Shown here: positions 27,601 to 37,726 of the stretch, in pieces
How the letters are laid out: every line of letters starts with the position of its first letter
How positions within the stretch are numbered: the stretch's first letter is position 1
NCBI GenBank assembly: GCA_938024995.1
Contig: CALJDU010000015.1
Span: 83,509 to 147,508, forward strand
Direction of reading: 5' to 3'
Source of the DNA: an uncultured bacterium
Lineage (GTDB): Bacteria > Myxococcota_A > Polyangia > Polyangiales > Houyiibacteriaceae
DNA length: 64,000 bases
Notes under the pieces: generated by a model
Database searches by the model: none
What the model saw: the letters and a program-made list of their open reading frames with translations, nothing else
What the model was told of the DNA's origin: nothing
Translations under genes and position numbers: made by a program

Positions 27601-30600
27601 ATGACTTTGGGAACTCGTTTGGCTGTCGTGCTTGTCACGGCGTCGTTGTCGCTCGTCACGGGTACGGCGCGCGCGGTGGACGATCCGTATGGGCTCGGGA
27701 ACGGGAGCGATGGCGCGTTCGTCGCTGGCGCCTCAAGCGTCGTGAACCGCTACGTGGCGATCACGACAAACGCCGGGTCGACCGTCACCGTGACCAGCGC
27801 GACCGGCTTCGTTCGGGGGGACCTCGTGATGGCGTGGCGGTCGCAGGCGAGCTTGCCGGCGCCCTTTGTGCTCCGAGACGGAACCGCGCCTGACATCGAC
27901 CTCACGACCGTTCCGGTGGGCTTCTACGAGCTTGGCCGGATCACGAACGTGGTCGGAAACATCATCACCCTCGACCACGCGCTCATCGGAGCCTACGGCG
28001 CGGGCGCGCAGCTCGTTCGCGTGCCCGAGTTTACGAACGTGACGATCGGGGCGACCGGGCGGATCGTTCCGCAACCTTGGAACGGAACGACCGGCGGCAT
28101 CGTCGCGTTTCTCGCCAACGAGACCGTCACGATGAACACCGGCGGGATCGTCGAGGCGAGCGCGCGCGGGTTCCGGGGCGGTCGTCGCTCTGTCGACTTC
28201 TGCCTTGGTGGCTGCGCGACGGATCAGCGCCCGAATATCTCCGCGGCGTGCAACACGGCCGCTGGGGTTGGAGAGGGTCTCGCGGTTGAAGGGCTCCCCC
28301 GCGCGAATGTTTGCGGAGCGGCGAACCTCGCGACCGGTGGCGGCGGCGGAGGCTCCATCAACGCCGGCGGCGCGGGCGGAGGCAACGGCGGCAAGGGGGG
28401 CGTCGGCGGGAACGCCTGGAACCGAAACGCGGTGACGGGCGGGTTCCCTAGCGCACGCGCGATCGCCGGAGACCTCGAGGACCATCTCCTCATGGGCGGC
28501 GGTGGCGGCGGCGGTCAGATGAATAACTCCGCCGCGTCAGCGGGCGCGGCCGGCGGCGGGGTCGTCTTCATCCGGACGTTCAACTGGCGCGGTGACGGAC
28601 GGGTACGCGCGATCGGCGGGACCGCGACCGCCCCCGTTCCGAACAACGACGGACAGGGCGGCGGCGGCGCGGGCGGGAGCGTGTTTATCCGCGTGGTCAA
28701 CGACATCGCGACCTGCCCTCGCATCCACGTGTTCGGCGGAAACGGCGCGAGCACTTCCGGTCACGGGAACGGCGGCGGCGGCGGCGGCGGCTGGGGCCGC
28801 ATCGATGAGCGAGACGCGGTCGCCTGCGCCGTCAACGTGGTCGCAGGCTCGAACGGAACGATGTGGAACTTTCCCGCGTCGGGCGCTGGGACCACCCCGC
28901 CGCAGAACGGGCGCGTCGGGGGCACTGAACCGTATGGTTGCGTCACCGACGCGCAGTGCGGCGGGGCGAGCCCGATCTGCGACCCCGTGATCCACTTGTG
29001 CCGACCGTGCAGCGCGGACGCAGAGTGCGGAGGCGCGACGCCGTTCTGCGCGCGGATCGGGACAAACGTCGGTCGGTGCGTGACGTGCACCATCGATACA
29101 CACTGTGACGACGGAAACGCGTGCACGGCGGATCGATGTGCAGCGAACGTCTGCTCCAACACCCCGAGCCCGGCGGGAACAGACTGCGGTGGTGGCAACG
29201 TCTGCAGCGGCGCCACCGCGATGTGCGTGGACTGCACGACGGGCGCCGACTGCGCGGACGGCAATGACTGCACGTCTGACGTGTGCACGAGCAACACCTG
29301 CAGCAACCCGCCGCGCTCGGCCGGGACCATGTGCAGCGGCGGCGTCTGCGACGGCGCGTCGATGTGCGCTCCCTGCGTCGACGGCGCGCCAATCGGTATG
29401 ACAGATCCCGGTTGCACCGCGGCGACGCCGTTCTGTGACACCAGCGGTGCGCCCGTGATGTGCAAGGAGTGCGGCGGTGATGGGGACTGCACGTCGGGCG
29501 TCTGTGACTTGGCGTCCAACAGCTGCGTCCCGTGCGTGGATGACGGAACGGGAACGATGGTCGACCGCGGATGCTCACCGATCGCCGCGCTCTGCGACGT
29601 CGGGGCGCCCTCTACGTGTCAGCCGTGCCTCGACGACTCGAGCGCGACCGACCTGGGTTGCGTCGCGGGCGCTCCGGTCTGCGACGAGACCGGCGCGACC
29701 CACGTCTGCGTGACGTGCGAGGACAGCGCTGCAGGAACCGGCGTGGACAACGGTTGTAACGCGACGACGCCGGTCTGCGATCTCTCGGGAGCGCCGACCT
29801 GCGTGGAGTGCCTGACCAGCGCGGACTGCGCGATGGGGACCATCTGCGGCGGGGCCAGTACCTGTGTTCCCGGCTGTGAGGATGACCTTGATTGCGACGG
29901 TGTGACGCCGATCTGTGACGGCGTCACGATGACCTGCGCGGAGTGCACCGACGACACGCACTGCGGCGGTGTCACGACGTGTTCGGCGATGGGGATCTGC
30001 GCGTTCCCGGACACGGATGGCGACGGCGTCACGGACGAGGTCGACCTTGATGATGACAACGACGGCATCCCCGATGTCGACGAGCTCGGCGGGACCGACA
30101 CGTCGGCGGATACCGACGGGAACGACATCCCAGACTACTTGGACGCGGCGATGGTCGGCTGCGCGGATGGCGACGCGGACGGAGTTTGTGACGCGGTACC
30201 GAGCGATGTCGACCTCGACGGAGACGGAGTCCCCAACCACCTCGACGCCGACGCGGATGGCGACGGGATCACCGACACGATTGAAGGTGGCGGGAGCGAC
30301 GCGGACGGCGATGGGCAGGTGGACGGCTTCGCCGACGCGAACGGGGATGGCCTTGATGACGCGACCGCGGTGGCGCCGCTTCCCTTGCCGAACACCGACA
30401 TGGCAGATGGGCCGGACTTTCTTGACGTCGACGCGGACGGGGATGGTGTCCCGGACGCCTCTGAGGCGCACGATGATGACCACGACGGCGTGGTGTCCGA
30501 GCCGAGCGGAAGCGACAGCGACGGCGACGGGATCGATGACGCATTCGATCCCGACTGCGACGCGGCCGCGATATGCGCGGGCGGAGTCGGGACGCCTGCT

Positions 30601-31734
30601 CCGACGCCGGACCTCGATTTGGATGGGGCTCCGGACTACGTCGATGACGATGACGACGGCGACAGCATCCCGACCGCCGCGGAGGTGAGCGATGGCGCGA
30701 CCTACGGCGATGACGTGGACGGCGATGGCGCGCCGAACTGGTACGACACCGACAGCGACGGCGACGAGGTGCCCGACATGGGCGAAGTGACGCCTGACGC
30801 GGATGGTGACGGTATCCCGGAGAACACCGACATGGACGCGGACGGAGTCCCGGACTACCTCGACCCGGATTCGGCGCCGACCGATATGGACGGCGACTCG
30901 ATCCCCGACGTGGTCGAGTGCCCCGACCCGAGCGACTGCCCGGACTCCGACGGGGACGGCACGCCCGATGTCGCGGACCCGGACGACGACGACGACGGCG
31001 TGCCGACGCTGGACGAGGTCACGGACGCAGGAGGCGTAAACGACCTCGATGGAGACGGCCGTGAGAACCACCTCGACGTGGACGCGGATGGGGACGGAAT
31101 CACGGACGATGTCGAGTGTGGCGCGGGACCCTGCGTCGACACGGACGGAGACGGATCTCCTGACTACCTAGACCTCGACGCAGATGACGACGGGGTCCCG
31201 GACGCGACCGAGGGTCACGACGCGGACACCGACGGTGCGCCGGACGCCGCGCCAAGCGGTTCGGACGCCGATATGGACGGCTTGGACGACAGCTTCGACC
31301 CGGACTCTGGCGGGGTCACCGCGCCGACGCCGGATACCGATGGAGACGGCGCGCCTGACTTCCAAGACGATGACGACGACGGCGACGGACTGCTCACGGT
31401 CAACGAGGACGTCGACGGGAACGGAGCGCCAGGCGACGACGATAGCGACGGCGACGGGGTGCCCAACTACCTCGACCCGGACGACGATGGCGACGGTACG
31501 CCGACGCTGAGCGAGGGCGCCGATCCGGACGGTGACGGCGACCCGGCGGACGCGGTGGACACCGACATGGACGGAACCCCGGACTACCTGCAGCCTGGGG
31601 AGGCGGTGCCTCCGGTCCTTGGTGGTGGGGTCTCTGGCGGCGCGCTCTGCGCTGCAACCGGAGCTCCGGGGAGCGAGGCGCCGTGGCTGGTGTTCGCGGT
31701 GCTCGGCTTCGTGTGCGTCAGGCGAAGGCGTTGA
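27601..31734 (+). CDS. Large secreted protein: Gly-rich, Cys-rich and TSP3 repeats, MYXO-CTERM-like end
   Basis: 1377 residues; the ATG at 27601 has GGAGG eleven bases before it and gives a Sec signal peptide ([19 protein letters not shown]). Order: a beta-rich N-terminal domain (to about 200), a very Gly-rich region (about 235-400), a Cys-rich region (about 430-795) of repeats like C-x-x-C-(T/S)-x(4)-C-x(5)-C resembling the Myxococcus cysteine-rich repeat, then a long Asp-rich calcium-binding TSP3 array (about 800-1335). The C-terminus has a Gly/Cys stretch ([12 protein letters not shown]), a hydrophobic helix ([12 protein letters not shown]) and RRRR. That tripartite end matches the MYXO-CTERM sorting signal. 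Expected at the cell surface; function in adhesion or matrix is inferred. Confidence 0.85.
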   Translation: MTLGTRLAVVLVTASLSLVTGTARAVDDPYGLGNGSDGAFVAGASSVVNRYVAITTNAGSTVTVTSATGFVRGDLVMAWRSQASLPAPFVLRDGTAPDIDLTTVPVGFYELGRITNVVGNIITLDHALIGAYGAGAQLVRVPEFTNVTIGATGRIVPQPWNGTTGGIVAFLANETVTMNTGGIVEASARGFRGGRRSVDFCLGGCATDQRPNISAACNTAAGVGEGLAVEGLPRANVCGAANLATGGGGGGSINAGGAGGGNGGKGGVGGNAWNRNAVTGGFPSARAIAGDLEDHLLMGGGGGGGQMNNSAASAGAAGGGVVFIRTFNWRGDGRVRAIGGTATAPVPNNDGQGGGGAGGSVFIRVVNDIATCPRIHVFGGNGASTSGHGNGGGGGGGWGRIDERDAVACAVNVVAGSNGTMWNFPASGAGTTPPQNGRVGGTEPYGCVTDAQCGGASPICDPVIHLCRPCSADAECGGATPFCARIGTNVGRCVTCTIDTHCDDGNACTADRCAANVCSNTPSPAGTDCGGGNVCSGATAMCVDCTTGADCADGNDCTSDVCTSNTCSNPPRSAGTMCSGGVCDGASMCAPCVDGAPIGMTDPGCTAATPFCDTSGAPVMCKECGGDGDCTSGVCDLASNSCVPCVDDGTGTMVDRGCSPIAALCDVGAPSTCQPCLDDSSATDLGCVAGAPVCDETGATHVCVTCEDSAAGTGVDNGCNATTPVCDLSGAPTCVECLTSADCAMGTICGGASTCVPGCEDDLDCDGVTPICDGVTMTCAECTDDTHCGGVTTCSAMGICAFPDTDGDGVTDEVDLDDDNDGIPDVDELGGTDTSADTDGNDIPDYLDAAMVGCADGDADGVCDAVPSDVDLDGDGVPNHLDADADGDGITDTIEGGGSDADGDGQVDGFADANGDGLDDATAVAPLPLPNTDMADGPDFLDVDADGDGVPDASEAHDDDHDGVVSEPSGSDSDGDGIDDAFDPDCDAAAICAGGVGTPAPTPDLDLDGAPDYVDDDDDGDSIPTAAEVSDGATYGDDVDGDGAPNWYDTDSDGDEVPDMGEVTPDADGDGIPENTDMDADGVPDYLDPDSAPTDMDGDSIPDVVECPDPSDCPDSDGDGTPDVADPDDDDDGVPTLDEVTDAGGVNDLDGDGRENHLDVDADGDGITDDVECGAGPCVDTDGDGSPDYLDLDADDDGVPDATEGHDADTDGAPDAAPSGSDADMDGLDDSFDPDSGGVTAPTPDTDGDGAPDFQDDDDDGDGLLTVNEDVDGNGAPGDDDSDGDGVPNYLDPDDDGDGTPTLSEGADPDGDGDPADAVDTDMDGTPDYLQPGEAVPPVLGGGVSGGALCAATGAPGSEAPWLVFAVLGFVCVRRRR

Positions 31735-31739
31735 TCGAG

Positions 31740-31769
31740 ACGCGCCGCCAAGGGTTCGGGGCGGCGCGT
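31740..31769 (+). terminator. Terminator after the large TSP3 protein
   Basis: ACGCGCCGCC (31740-31749) and GGCGGCGCGT (31760-31769) form a perfect 10-bp GC-rich stem with a 10-base loop, 5 bases after the stop codon. There is no T-run. Confidence 0.55.
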
Positions 31770-31826
31770 GGATCGACGGGATCAATCTCATTCAACTCGA
31801 GCGCGATCTGAGCGACTCTGTTACTC

Positions 31827-32270
31827 GTGACTGAACTCCTGACGCGTTTGAAGAGCCGCATTGCGCTCGAGCTTGAGGGGGTCGAGCCGAGCGCGGCCGG
31901 CCTTCGCTCAACGGCCGATGGTCGTTACGGCGAGGTGGTCGTCGAGATCGCGCACGACGAGGAAGCAGAGTCGATCCGGGTCTCCACCGCTGTTCCGCCT
32001 CCCGCGGGAGCGGGCCGTGAGTTCCTCGTGTGGTGCTTGTCGGTCAACGTTCAGTATTGGGACGTGAAGGTCGGCATCGACGACTCGGGCTTTGTCTTGG
32101 TGCACTCGGACCTCGACGCCGCGCCGGACGCCGAGCTGGATCAACTGACCGAGGACATCGTGGAGCGCGCGGAGACGGTCGTGCAGCTACTCGATGACGA
32201 TCTCGTCGAGTGGTTGCTCGCGCACGGTTTCGGGACCGCGGGACAGCGAGAGCGCTGGACCTCCTGGTAG
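31827..32270 (+). CDS. Small acidic protein, YbjN/CesT-chaperone-like
   Basis: 147 residues from a GTG at 31827. The layout is an amphipathic N-terminal helix (LLTRLKSRIALELEGV), a twisted beta-sheet with GEVVVEIAHDEEAESIRVST and FLVWCLSVNVQYWDVKVGID, then a C-terminal helix (DIVERAETVVQLLDDDLVEW). That order is the one seen in the YbjN and type III secretion chaperone fold. The match is by fold pattern rather than a diagnostic motif. There is no signal peptide. It ends 10 bases from the stop of the convergent DUF4126 gene. The function is unknown. Confidence 0.55.
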   Translation: MTELLTRLKSRIALELEGVEPSAAGLRSTADGRYGEVVVEIAHDEEAESIRVSTAVPPPAGAGREFLVWCLSVNVQYWDVKVGIDDSGFVLVHSDLDAAPDAELDQLTEDIVERAETVVQLLDDDLVEWLLAHGFGTAGQRERWTSW

Positions 32271-32279
32271 AGCGAGCTG

Positions 32280-33878
32280 CTATAGAACGGCGGCGACGAC
32301 CGCGCGCCACGGACCATCGTTGAGCGGCGTGGTCTCGCCCGCGACGAACAGGTCCGCTTCATCGAGGACTGCGTGCTTGGAGACCCATGCGAATGACGCC
32401 ACGGGCGGCATGAACGCGCGCTTGTCGACGTAGCCGTCCACGCGCGCCTTGAGTGTCTGACGCGTCATGTCACGGAGCGCGACCGCGTTCAGGATGACGG
32501 CGTACGCCAGCGCGACGGGCCAACCAAAGAACGCGCTGCCCCAAACGCACAAGGCGAGGTAGCCGCTGATCAAGAGGCCCAGGACGAAGCGACGCTTGAA
32601 CGGAGAGATCAAGTAGCCGAGGCCGACCGGAACGAAGGTGCCGAGGCTCGCGAGTCCGAAGAGGATCGCGCCGATGATGGTCAGCGCCGCTTGCCCCTTG
32701 AGGCTCCCGACCTCGTCGGCGGGACGGAAGCGAACGGACTTGCCCGCTTGCGCGTAGCCGGGGAGGGCGACGCGAGCGCTCTCTGACTCGACGTTGACGC
32801 GAACCAATCCGGACGACTCGGCGCCGTTCACGATGGACGGGACGACTCGCTCTTTCTCTGCCGGGAACAAGTGGAAGAAGCTCTCGCGGATGCCGCCCGC
32901 TTCGGAGCGATCGGAAAGCGCGACCACGCGTTCGGTCGTGAGCTCCGCGAGGCTGACCCGGGAGAGATCCTCATGGGACACCTCGTACACCAGCGTCCTG
33001 AACCACGCGCGACACGCGAAGAGCGTCGCGCCTTCGGCGAGGATGAGGTAGCCGGCGCGGCATCGCCCGACCTTCGGCGCGTGATAGGTATAGGCCTCGA
33101 TGCAGCGCGCGCGCTCCGCGCCTCGTTTCTCGAGCAGCGCGGTCAGCCAGTTCGGCTTGGGCGGCTCGACGGGCTCATCCGGCGCCGACATCTTCTTGAG
33201 GATCGCGACGCCGATCTTCATGTGGATCCAGGTCAGTCGCGCGAGGAGCGGTCCGGTGAACAGACCGATGACCAAGTAGAGGCCAACGATCACGGCGACG
33301 ATGGTGGTGTCGCCGAACGCGATGCCGACGCCTGAGGCGACCAGCGCGAACGCGTCATCGAGCAAAGAGTGGGCGAAGCGGAGCCCGGGGACCGGAACCA
33401 TGGACAAGAGCAAACGCGCCCCGGTCTTTCCGATCGTCGCGAGGTAGCTGGCGAACGTGCCGAGGATCACGCTGAGGGCGATCACGGAGACGCCCATGTC
33501 CGCGCTCGCCATCGCGAGCTCGATCTGCTCAGGCAGCTCGACGGCGTTCGAGGCGCCGTACCCAAGGAGCGACGCGACGGCGACACCGGCGAAGGGTCGC
33601 CAGGCCGTCGAGATGGGGACCAGCCATTGCTCGATGAGCGGAATTTTGTCCGCGAGGGACTCCAGGATCGCGAGCACCGCGAAGGTGCCTGCGAGTCCAT
33701 ACATCACGCCTCCGCTCGCGAGGCCGTGAAGCGACGCGTGGAGGGCGGGATCCATCATGATCGCGGGCAGCTCCGCTGGCGCGGCGAGCCCAAAAATGAT
33801 CGCGAGAGGGATCCAGGGGTTTTTACCTGCGGCGGCGCTGCACGCGATCGCGGTGACGACGGTCGGGATACTTTCCAC
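32280..33878 (-). CDS. DUF4126 membrane protein with a PH-like insert
   Basis: 532 residues from a GTG at 33878. The N-terminal 215 residues match DUF4126: several membrane helices with LAILESLADKIPLIEQWLVP, then TAWRPFAGVAVASLLG and a DDAFALVASGVGIAFGDTT segment. After a soluble linker, residues of about 270-350 (GRCRAGYLILAEGATLFACR, then a V-S-L-A-E-L strand and FFHLFPAEKE) have the strand pattern of bacterial PH-like domains. Two more hydrophobic segments follow (about 395-470), e.g. LTIIGAILFGLASLGTFVPV. The combination is not one I recognise. DUF4126 function is unknown. Confidence 0.65.
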   Translation of the reverse strand: MESIPTVVTAIACSAAAGKNPWIPLAIIFGLAAPAELPAIMMDPALHASLHGLASGGVMYGLAGTFAVLAILESLADKIPLIEQWLVPISTAWRPFAGVAVASLLGYGASNAVELPEQIELAMASADMGVSVIALSVILGTFASYLATIGKTGARLLLSMVPVPGLRFAHSLLDDAFALVASGVGIAFGDTTIVAVIVGLYLVIGLFTGPLLARLTWIHMKIGVAILKKMSAPDEPVEPPKPNWLTALLEKRGAERARCIEAYTYHAPKVGRCRAGYLILAEGATLFACRAWFRTLVYEVSHEDLSRVSLAELTTERVVALSDRSEAGGIRESFFHLFPAEKERVVPSIVNGAESSGLVRVNVESESARVALPGYAQAGKSVRFRPADEVGSLKGQAALTIIGAILFGLASLGTFVPVGLGYLISPFKRRFVLGLLISGYLALCVWGSAFFGWPVALAYAVILNAVALRDMTRQTLKARVDGYVDKRAFMPPVASFAWVSKHAVLDEADLFVAGETTPLNDGPWRAVVAAVL

Positions 33879-34031
33879 GTTTTGTCCAGGCTAGCAGATG
33901 CTGAAAAACGCGCAGCTGTGGGCTTGCGTTGTCACCGGGTCGACGCTTTCAGGCCTCACGTATTCACGCGTGGTCCGCTCTGTGGAATGCGGCCTTGACC
34001 GCGAGGGGCGACACGAGAAAAGTCAGCCCCC

Positions 34032-36221
34032 GTGCATCCTGCTCGACCCTACGCGCCTCTCGCGCCTTGCCCGGCCTGTGGCCGACCCGTGGATCCGATC
34101 CGCGCGCCGGTCGTGGTGGCGATGTCGGATGGACTTCGCAACTTGTGCAGCGCGGCGTGTCGCGTGCGCTTCGTGGCGGGCGAGCGGGAACACGATCGCG
34201 CACGTCGCGATGGTGAGGGACGACGTTCGATCACCCAGCGGATTGAGCAGGCGACCCGACCCCGTATCAAGAGCGGGACGACGGGACAGCTGCCAGCGAT
34301 TCCGAGTGACCCCGTGCCCGTTCCCTTTCCGTGGCCGAGCTTCGCGGCGGCTTGTGGTGCGGTGCTCCTCGCGGCGCTTCCGGGTCCTCTCGCCCTCGGT
34401 GTCGCTGCGGCGGTCACCTGTCTCGCCGTTACGGTGTTGGCGCTCCGGAACACCCAGATCGTCCGTGTCGATGTCGGGCTTCTCGCGTGGGTGGCCGCAC
34501 CGATCGGAGTTGCTCTCGCGACCATCGCCGCGACGCTTGAGCGCGTCGCGGATCCGACCGACCAGAGCGGGATGGTCGGCGCCGCGATCGCGGCCGCGGC
34601 GATCGTGACGCGCGGATGGCTAGATGGCCGCGCCCGGGAACCGGTGCGGCGCGCGATTCATGATCTGCAGCGCACGCTCCCGCTTGAGGTCCGGGTCCCG
34701 GTGAGTGACGTGCCGACCGAGGAGGTCTACGAGAAGGTCCCGGCCGTCAAAGTGCGCGCTGGCCAAGAGGTCATGGCGCTGGAGAACGAGGTGGTCGCGA
34801 TCGATGGCGTCGTGCTTCGCGGAGAGGCCCTCGTCGTCCTCCACCCGAGCGCGCGGACGGCGGTGCGCCGAAAAGCCGGGCAACCTGTGATCGCGGGCGC
34901 GCGTGTCCTTGAAGGCGCCATTCGCCTGCTCTCGACGCGAGTCGGGAAAGACCGCGCGTTGGTTCGACCCGAGCGCTTTGGTCGCGGAAGCGGGCAGGGC
35001 GCCGCGCGTATCGCGAAGCTCGCGGAGCAGACGACGCGTTGGGGCGGGCTCGCGGCGGTCGCGGGCGCGGTGGGCGGCCTCGCGCTCACCGGAAATCCAG
35101 GTCTCGCGGGCCAGTTGACGGCGGCGGCCGCGGTGTTGGTCGCGGTCCCGCTCTTGGCCGCGCGACGGTCCGCGGACGGTCCGCTTGTCGCGGGTGCAGC
35201 CTCCGCGGCGGAGCGCGGCATCATCTTCCACGACGCCAGGACGCTGGAGGACGCAGGTCGCGTGGCGGTGACGGTGTTGAACGCGCGCGGCACGGTGACG
35301 GAAGGCGCGCTCGAGGTGATCGAGGTGCAGCCGATCGGAGAAGTGGAGCTACCTGACCTCGTGGGCTGGATCGCGGGAGCCGAGCGCGCCGCGCCGACGC
35401 ATCCGATCGCGGCCGCGGTCAACCGCTTCGCCCGTTCACGCGGGTTCCCCATTCATGATGTTCGCCGCACCGCGCTCCACGCGGGGCGCGGGGTCACCGG
35501 AGCGACCTCGGACGGCAAAGCGTTGGTCGTCGGCAATCGTCAGCTCTTGCTGGACGAGGGCGTCAGCGTCGCGGTCGCGGAGTCGTTGGCGTCTCGCGCT
35601 GAGGAGCGAGGCCACACCGCGCTCTTCGCCTCCGTCGGGGGACGGGTCGCAGGCGTCGTCTCGCTTCAGGACACAGTCAAGAACGGCGCGCGAGCCGCGG
35701 TGCAGCGCATCTTCGATCTCGGTGTGGATGTGGTGTTGGTCTCCGGTGACCACCGCGCGACGGTCTCGTCGCTCGCGCGCGCGCTCGATGTCGGCAACGT
35801 GAAGTCAGACCTCGTGCCGAGCGAACGCGGTGACGAGGTCCGGAGCCTCAAGGCCTCGGGTGGACTGGTCGCGTCCGTCGGCCACGCGGACATTGATCAA
35901 GACGCGCTCAACGCGGCCGATGTCGCGATTCAGATGGGCGCGGCCGGGGTCGCGTCCGGAGAGGGGTCGATCGCGCTCGCGACCGAGGATGTTCGGGACG
36001 CCTCTGCGGCGCTCTTTATCGCTCGGGCCGCGCGACGGGCCGCGACACGTAACGTCTTCGCGTCGGTTGGGGTGGGCGGGGTACTCGTCGCGGCCGCCGC
36101 GTTTGGATGGCTCCCGGTCGCGGCGGCAGCGATCTCAGCGCTCGCGTTGGACGCGTTCACGCTGCCCGCGGGTCAGCGCCTGCTGCGTCGGGTGAAGCTC
36201 CGCGTTCCCGCTCGTGCGTAA
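34032..36221 (+). CDS. Degenerate (pseudo) P-type ATPase with YHS/TRASH-like metal-binding motif
   Basis: 729 residues from a GTG at 34032. N-terminal C13-P-A-C16 and C39-S-A-A-C43 resemble a YHS/TRASH metal-binding domain. The rest aligns end to end with heavy-metal (P1B) ATPases: actuator-like IDGVVLRGEALVVLHPSA (about 258-273), GIIF-x(4)-LED before the phosphorylation site, THPIAAAV (456-463), VLVSGD (568-573), AADVAIQMG (628-636) and C-terminal membrane helices. Key residues are lost: DKTGT is NARGT (phospho-acceptor Asp is Asn417), TGES is absent, the CPC membrane motif is AVPLL (371-375), and GDGxND is GHADID (617-622). ATP-driven transport is therefore unlikely. A metal-sensing or partner-regulating pseudoenzyme is inferred. 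Confidence 0.75.
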   Translation: MHPARPYAPLAPCPACGRPVDPIRAPVVVAMSDGLRNLCSAACRVRFVAGEREHDRARRDGEGRRSITQRIEQATRPRIKSGTTGQLPAIPSDPVPVPFPWPSFAAACGAVLLAALPGPLALGVAAAVTCLAVTVLALRNTQIVRVDVGLLAWVAAPIGVALATIAATLERVADPTDQSGMVGAAIAAAAIVTRGWLDGRAREPVRRAIHDLQRTLPLEVRVPVSDVPTEEVYEKVPAVKVRAGQEVMALENEVVAIDGVVLRGEALVVLHPSARTAVRRKAGQPVIAGARVLEGAIRLLSTRVGKDRALVRPERFGRGSGQGAARIAKLAEQTTRWGGLAAVAGAVGGLALTGNPGLAGQLTAAAAVLVAVPLLAARRSADGPLVAGAASAAERGIIFHDARTLEDAGRVAVTVLNARGTVTEGALEVIEVQPIGEVELPDLVGWIAGAERAAPTHPIAAAVNRFARSRGFPIHDVRRTALHAGRGVTGATSDGKALVVGNRQLLLDEGVSVAVAESLASRAEERGHTALFASVGGRVAGVVSLQDTVKNGARAAVQRIFDLGVDVVLVSGDHRATVSSLARALDVGNVKSDLVPSERGDEVRSLKASGGLVASVGHADIDQDALNAADVAIQMGAAGVASGEGSIALATEDVRDASAALFIARAARRAATRNVFASVGVGGVLVAAAAFGWLPVAAAAISALALDAFTLPAGQRLLRRVKLRVPARA

Positions 36222-36283
36222 GCGCCGCTTGAATCGGCTCCCCTGATCCCAGAGCGCGGGATCTCCGGTATACGTCTGCCGAC

Positions 36284-37726
36284 ATGACGGACGAAAAGAA
36301 GGCCTGGGGTGGACGGTTCGCGGAAGAGCTCGACGGTGTCGCGCTTCGCTACAGCGCGTCGATCGATGTCGATCAGCGCCTCGCGCCGCAAGATATCCGC
36401 GGTTCGATCGCGCACGTGACGATGCTCGCCGCGCGCGGCATCGTGAGCGAGGCCGACGCCGCCGCGATCGTGAGCGGGCTGGAGCAGATCGACGGCGAGA
36501 TCGCGCGCGGTGAGTTTACGTTTCGGGACGATCGAGAAGACGTCCACATGAACGTGGAGGCGACCCTCACCGACCGGATCGGCGCTGCGGGCGGCCGGCT
36601 CCACACCGGGCGCAGCCGCAACGACCAGGTCGCGACCGATATGCGGATCTTTACCCGTGACGCCTGTCGCGCGACCGCCGCGCGTGTGGATCGGTTCCTC
36701 GCGGTGCTCTGCGCGCGCGCCAGCCAAACGGTGGACGTGCTGCTCCCGGGCTACACCCACCTTCAACGCGCGCAACCGGTTCGGCTCGCGCATCACATCC
36801 TCGCGTGGAGCGAGATGCTGGACCGTGATCGGGGCCGCTTGCTAGACGCCGCGACGCGCATGAACGAATCGCCGCTCGGCTGCGCTGCGCTCGCGGGGAC
36901 GACGTTTCCGATCGACCGTGAGCAGACCGCGAGAGCGCTCGGGTTTGATCGCCCGATGCGGAACTCGCTCGACGCGGTCGGTGATCGCGACTTCCTGGTG
37001 GAGGCGGTGTCGGCGCTCGCGAACTGCGCGGTCCACCTCTCGCGCATCGCCGAAGAGCTCGTGCTCTGGTCCAGCCAAGAGTTCGGCTTTATCGAGATGA
37101 GCGATCGCTACACGACCGGATCGTCAATCATGCCGCAGAAAAAGAACCCGGACATGGCGGAGCTCGCGCGCGGGAAGACCGGCCGCGTCGTCGGGGATCT
37201 CGTCACGCTCCTGGTGATGCTCAAGGGACTGCCGCTCGCGTACAACCGGGACCTGCAGGAAGACAAGCCACCCGTCTTCGACGCTTTCGACGCGGTCGAC
37301 GACACGCTTGACGTGCTCGCCGGCGCGATCGCGAGCGCGACGTTCGGAGCGTCGCGTATGCGAGCCGCGCTGCGGGACGGCTTCTTGGACGCCACCGAGG
37401 TCGCGGACTACTTGGCCGCGCGCGACGTCCCGTTTCGCGAGGCCCACCACGTCGCCGGCGCGCTCGTGCGCAAGTGTGTAGAGGAGCGCCGCGTCCTGTC
37501 GGAGCTGACGCTCGCGGAGTTCCAAACTGCACACGCGGCGTTCGACGACGGCATCTTCGCGGCGCTCGACATGGAAGCCGCGGTGGAGCGCCGGGACCAC
37601 GTCGGCGGGCCCGCGCGCGCGCGCGTGGAGGCCGCGATCAATGAGCTCACGGCGCGGCTCGCGAGGCGCGACATCGACGCACGCGCCGTCGCGGCAGACG
37701 TTGGCGTCGTCTTCGAGGAGGCGTGA
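36284..37726 (+). CDS. argH: Argininosuccinate lyase
   Basis: 480 residues. It starts MTDEKKAWGGRFAEELD, typical of ArgH. The superfamily signature GSSIMPQKKNPD is present, and the substrate-binding blocks LHTGRSRNDQVATDMR and LLPGYTHLQRAQPV are conserved. It splits argininosuccinate to arginine and fumarate, the last step of arginine synthesis, in the cytoplasm. The stop codon overlaps the lysA ATG (TGATG), so argH and lysA are translationally coupled. A TATACG element ends nine bases before the ATG, implying a very short leader; no Shine-Dalgarno was seen. Confidence 0.95.
   Translation: MTDEKKAWGGRFAEELDGVALRYSASIDVDQRLAPQDIRGSIAHVTMLAARGIVSEADAAAIVSGLEQIDGEIARGEFTFRDDREDVHMNVEATLTDRIGAAGGRLHTGRSRNDQVATDMRIFTRDACRATAARVDRFLAVLCARASQTVDVLLPGYTHLQRAQPVRLAHHILAWSEMLDRDRGRLLDAATRMNESPLGCAALAGTTFPIDREQTARALGFDRPMRNSLDAVGDRDFLVEAVSALANCAVHLSRIAEELVLWSSQEFGFIEMSDRYTTGSSIMPQKKNPDMAELARGKTGRVVGDLVTLLVMLKGLPLAYNRDLQEDKPPVFDAFDAVDDTLDVLAGAIASATFGASRMRAALRDGFLDATEVADYLAARDVPFREAHHVAGALVRKCVEERRVLSELTLAEFQTAHAAFDDGIFAALDMEAAVERRDHVGGPARARVEAAINELTARLARRDIDARAVAADVGVVFEEA

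Noticed and set aside
34032..36221. Functional heavy-metal-exporting ATPase
   Set aside because: The phospho-acceptor Asp, TGES, CPC and GDGxND motifs are all missing, so a pump activity cannot be supported.
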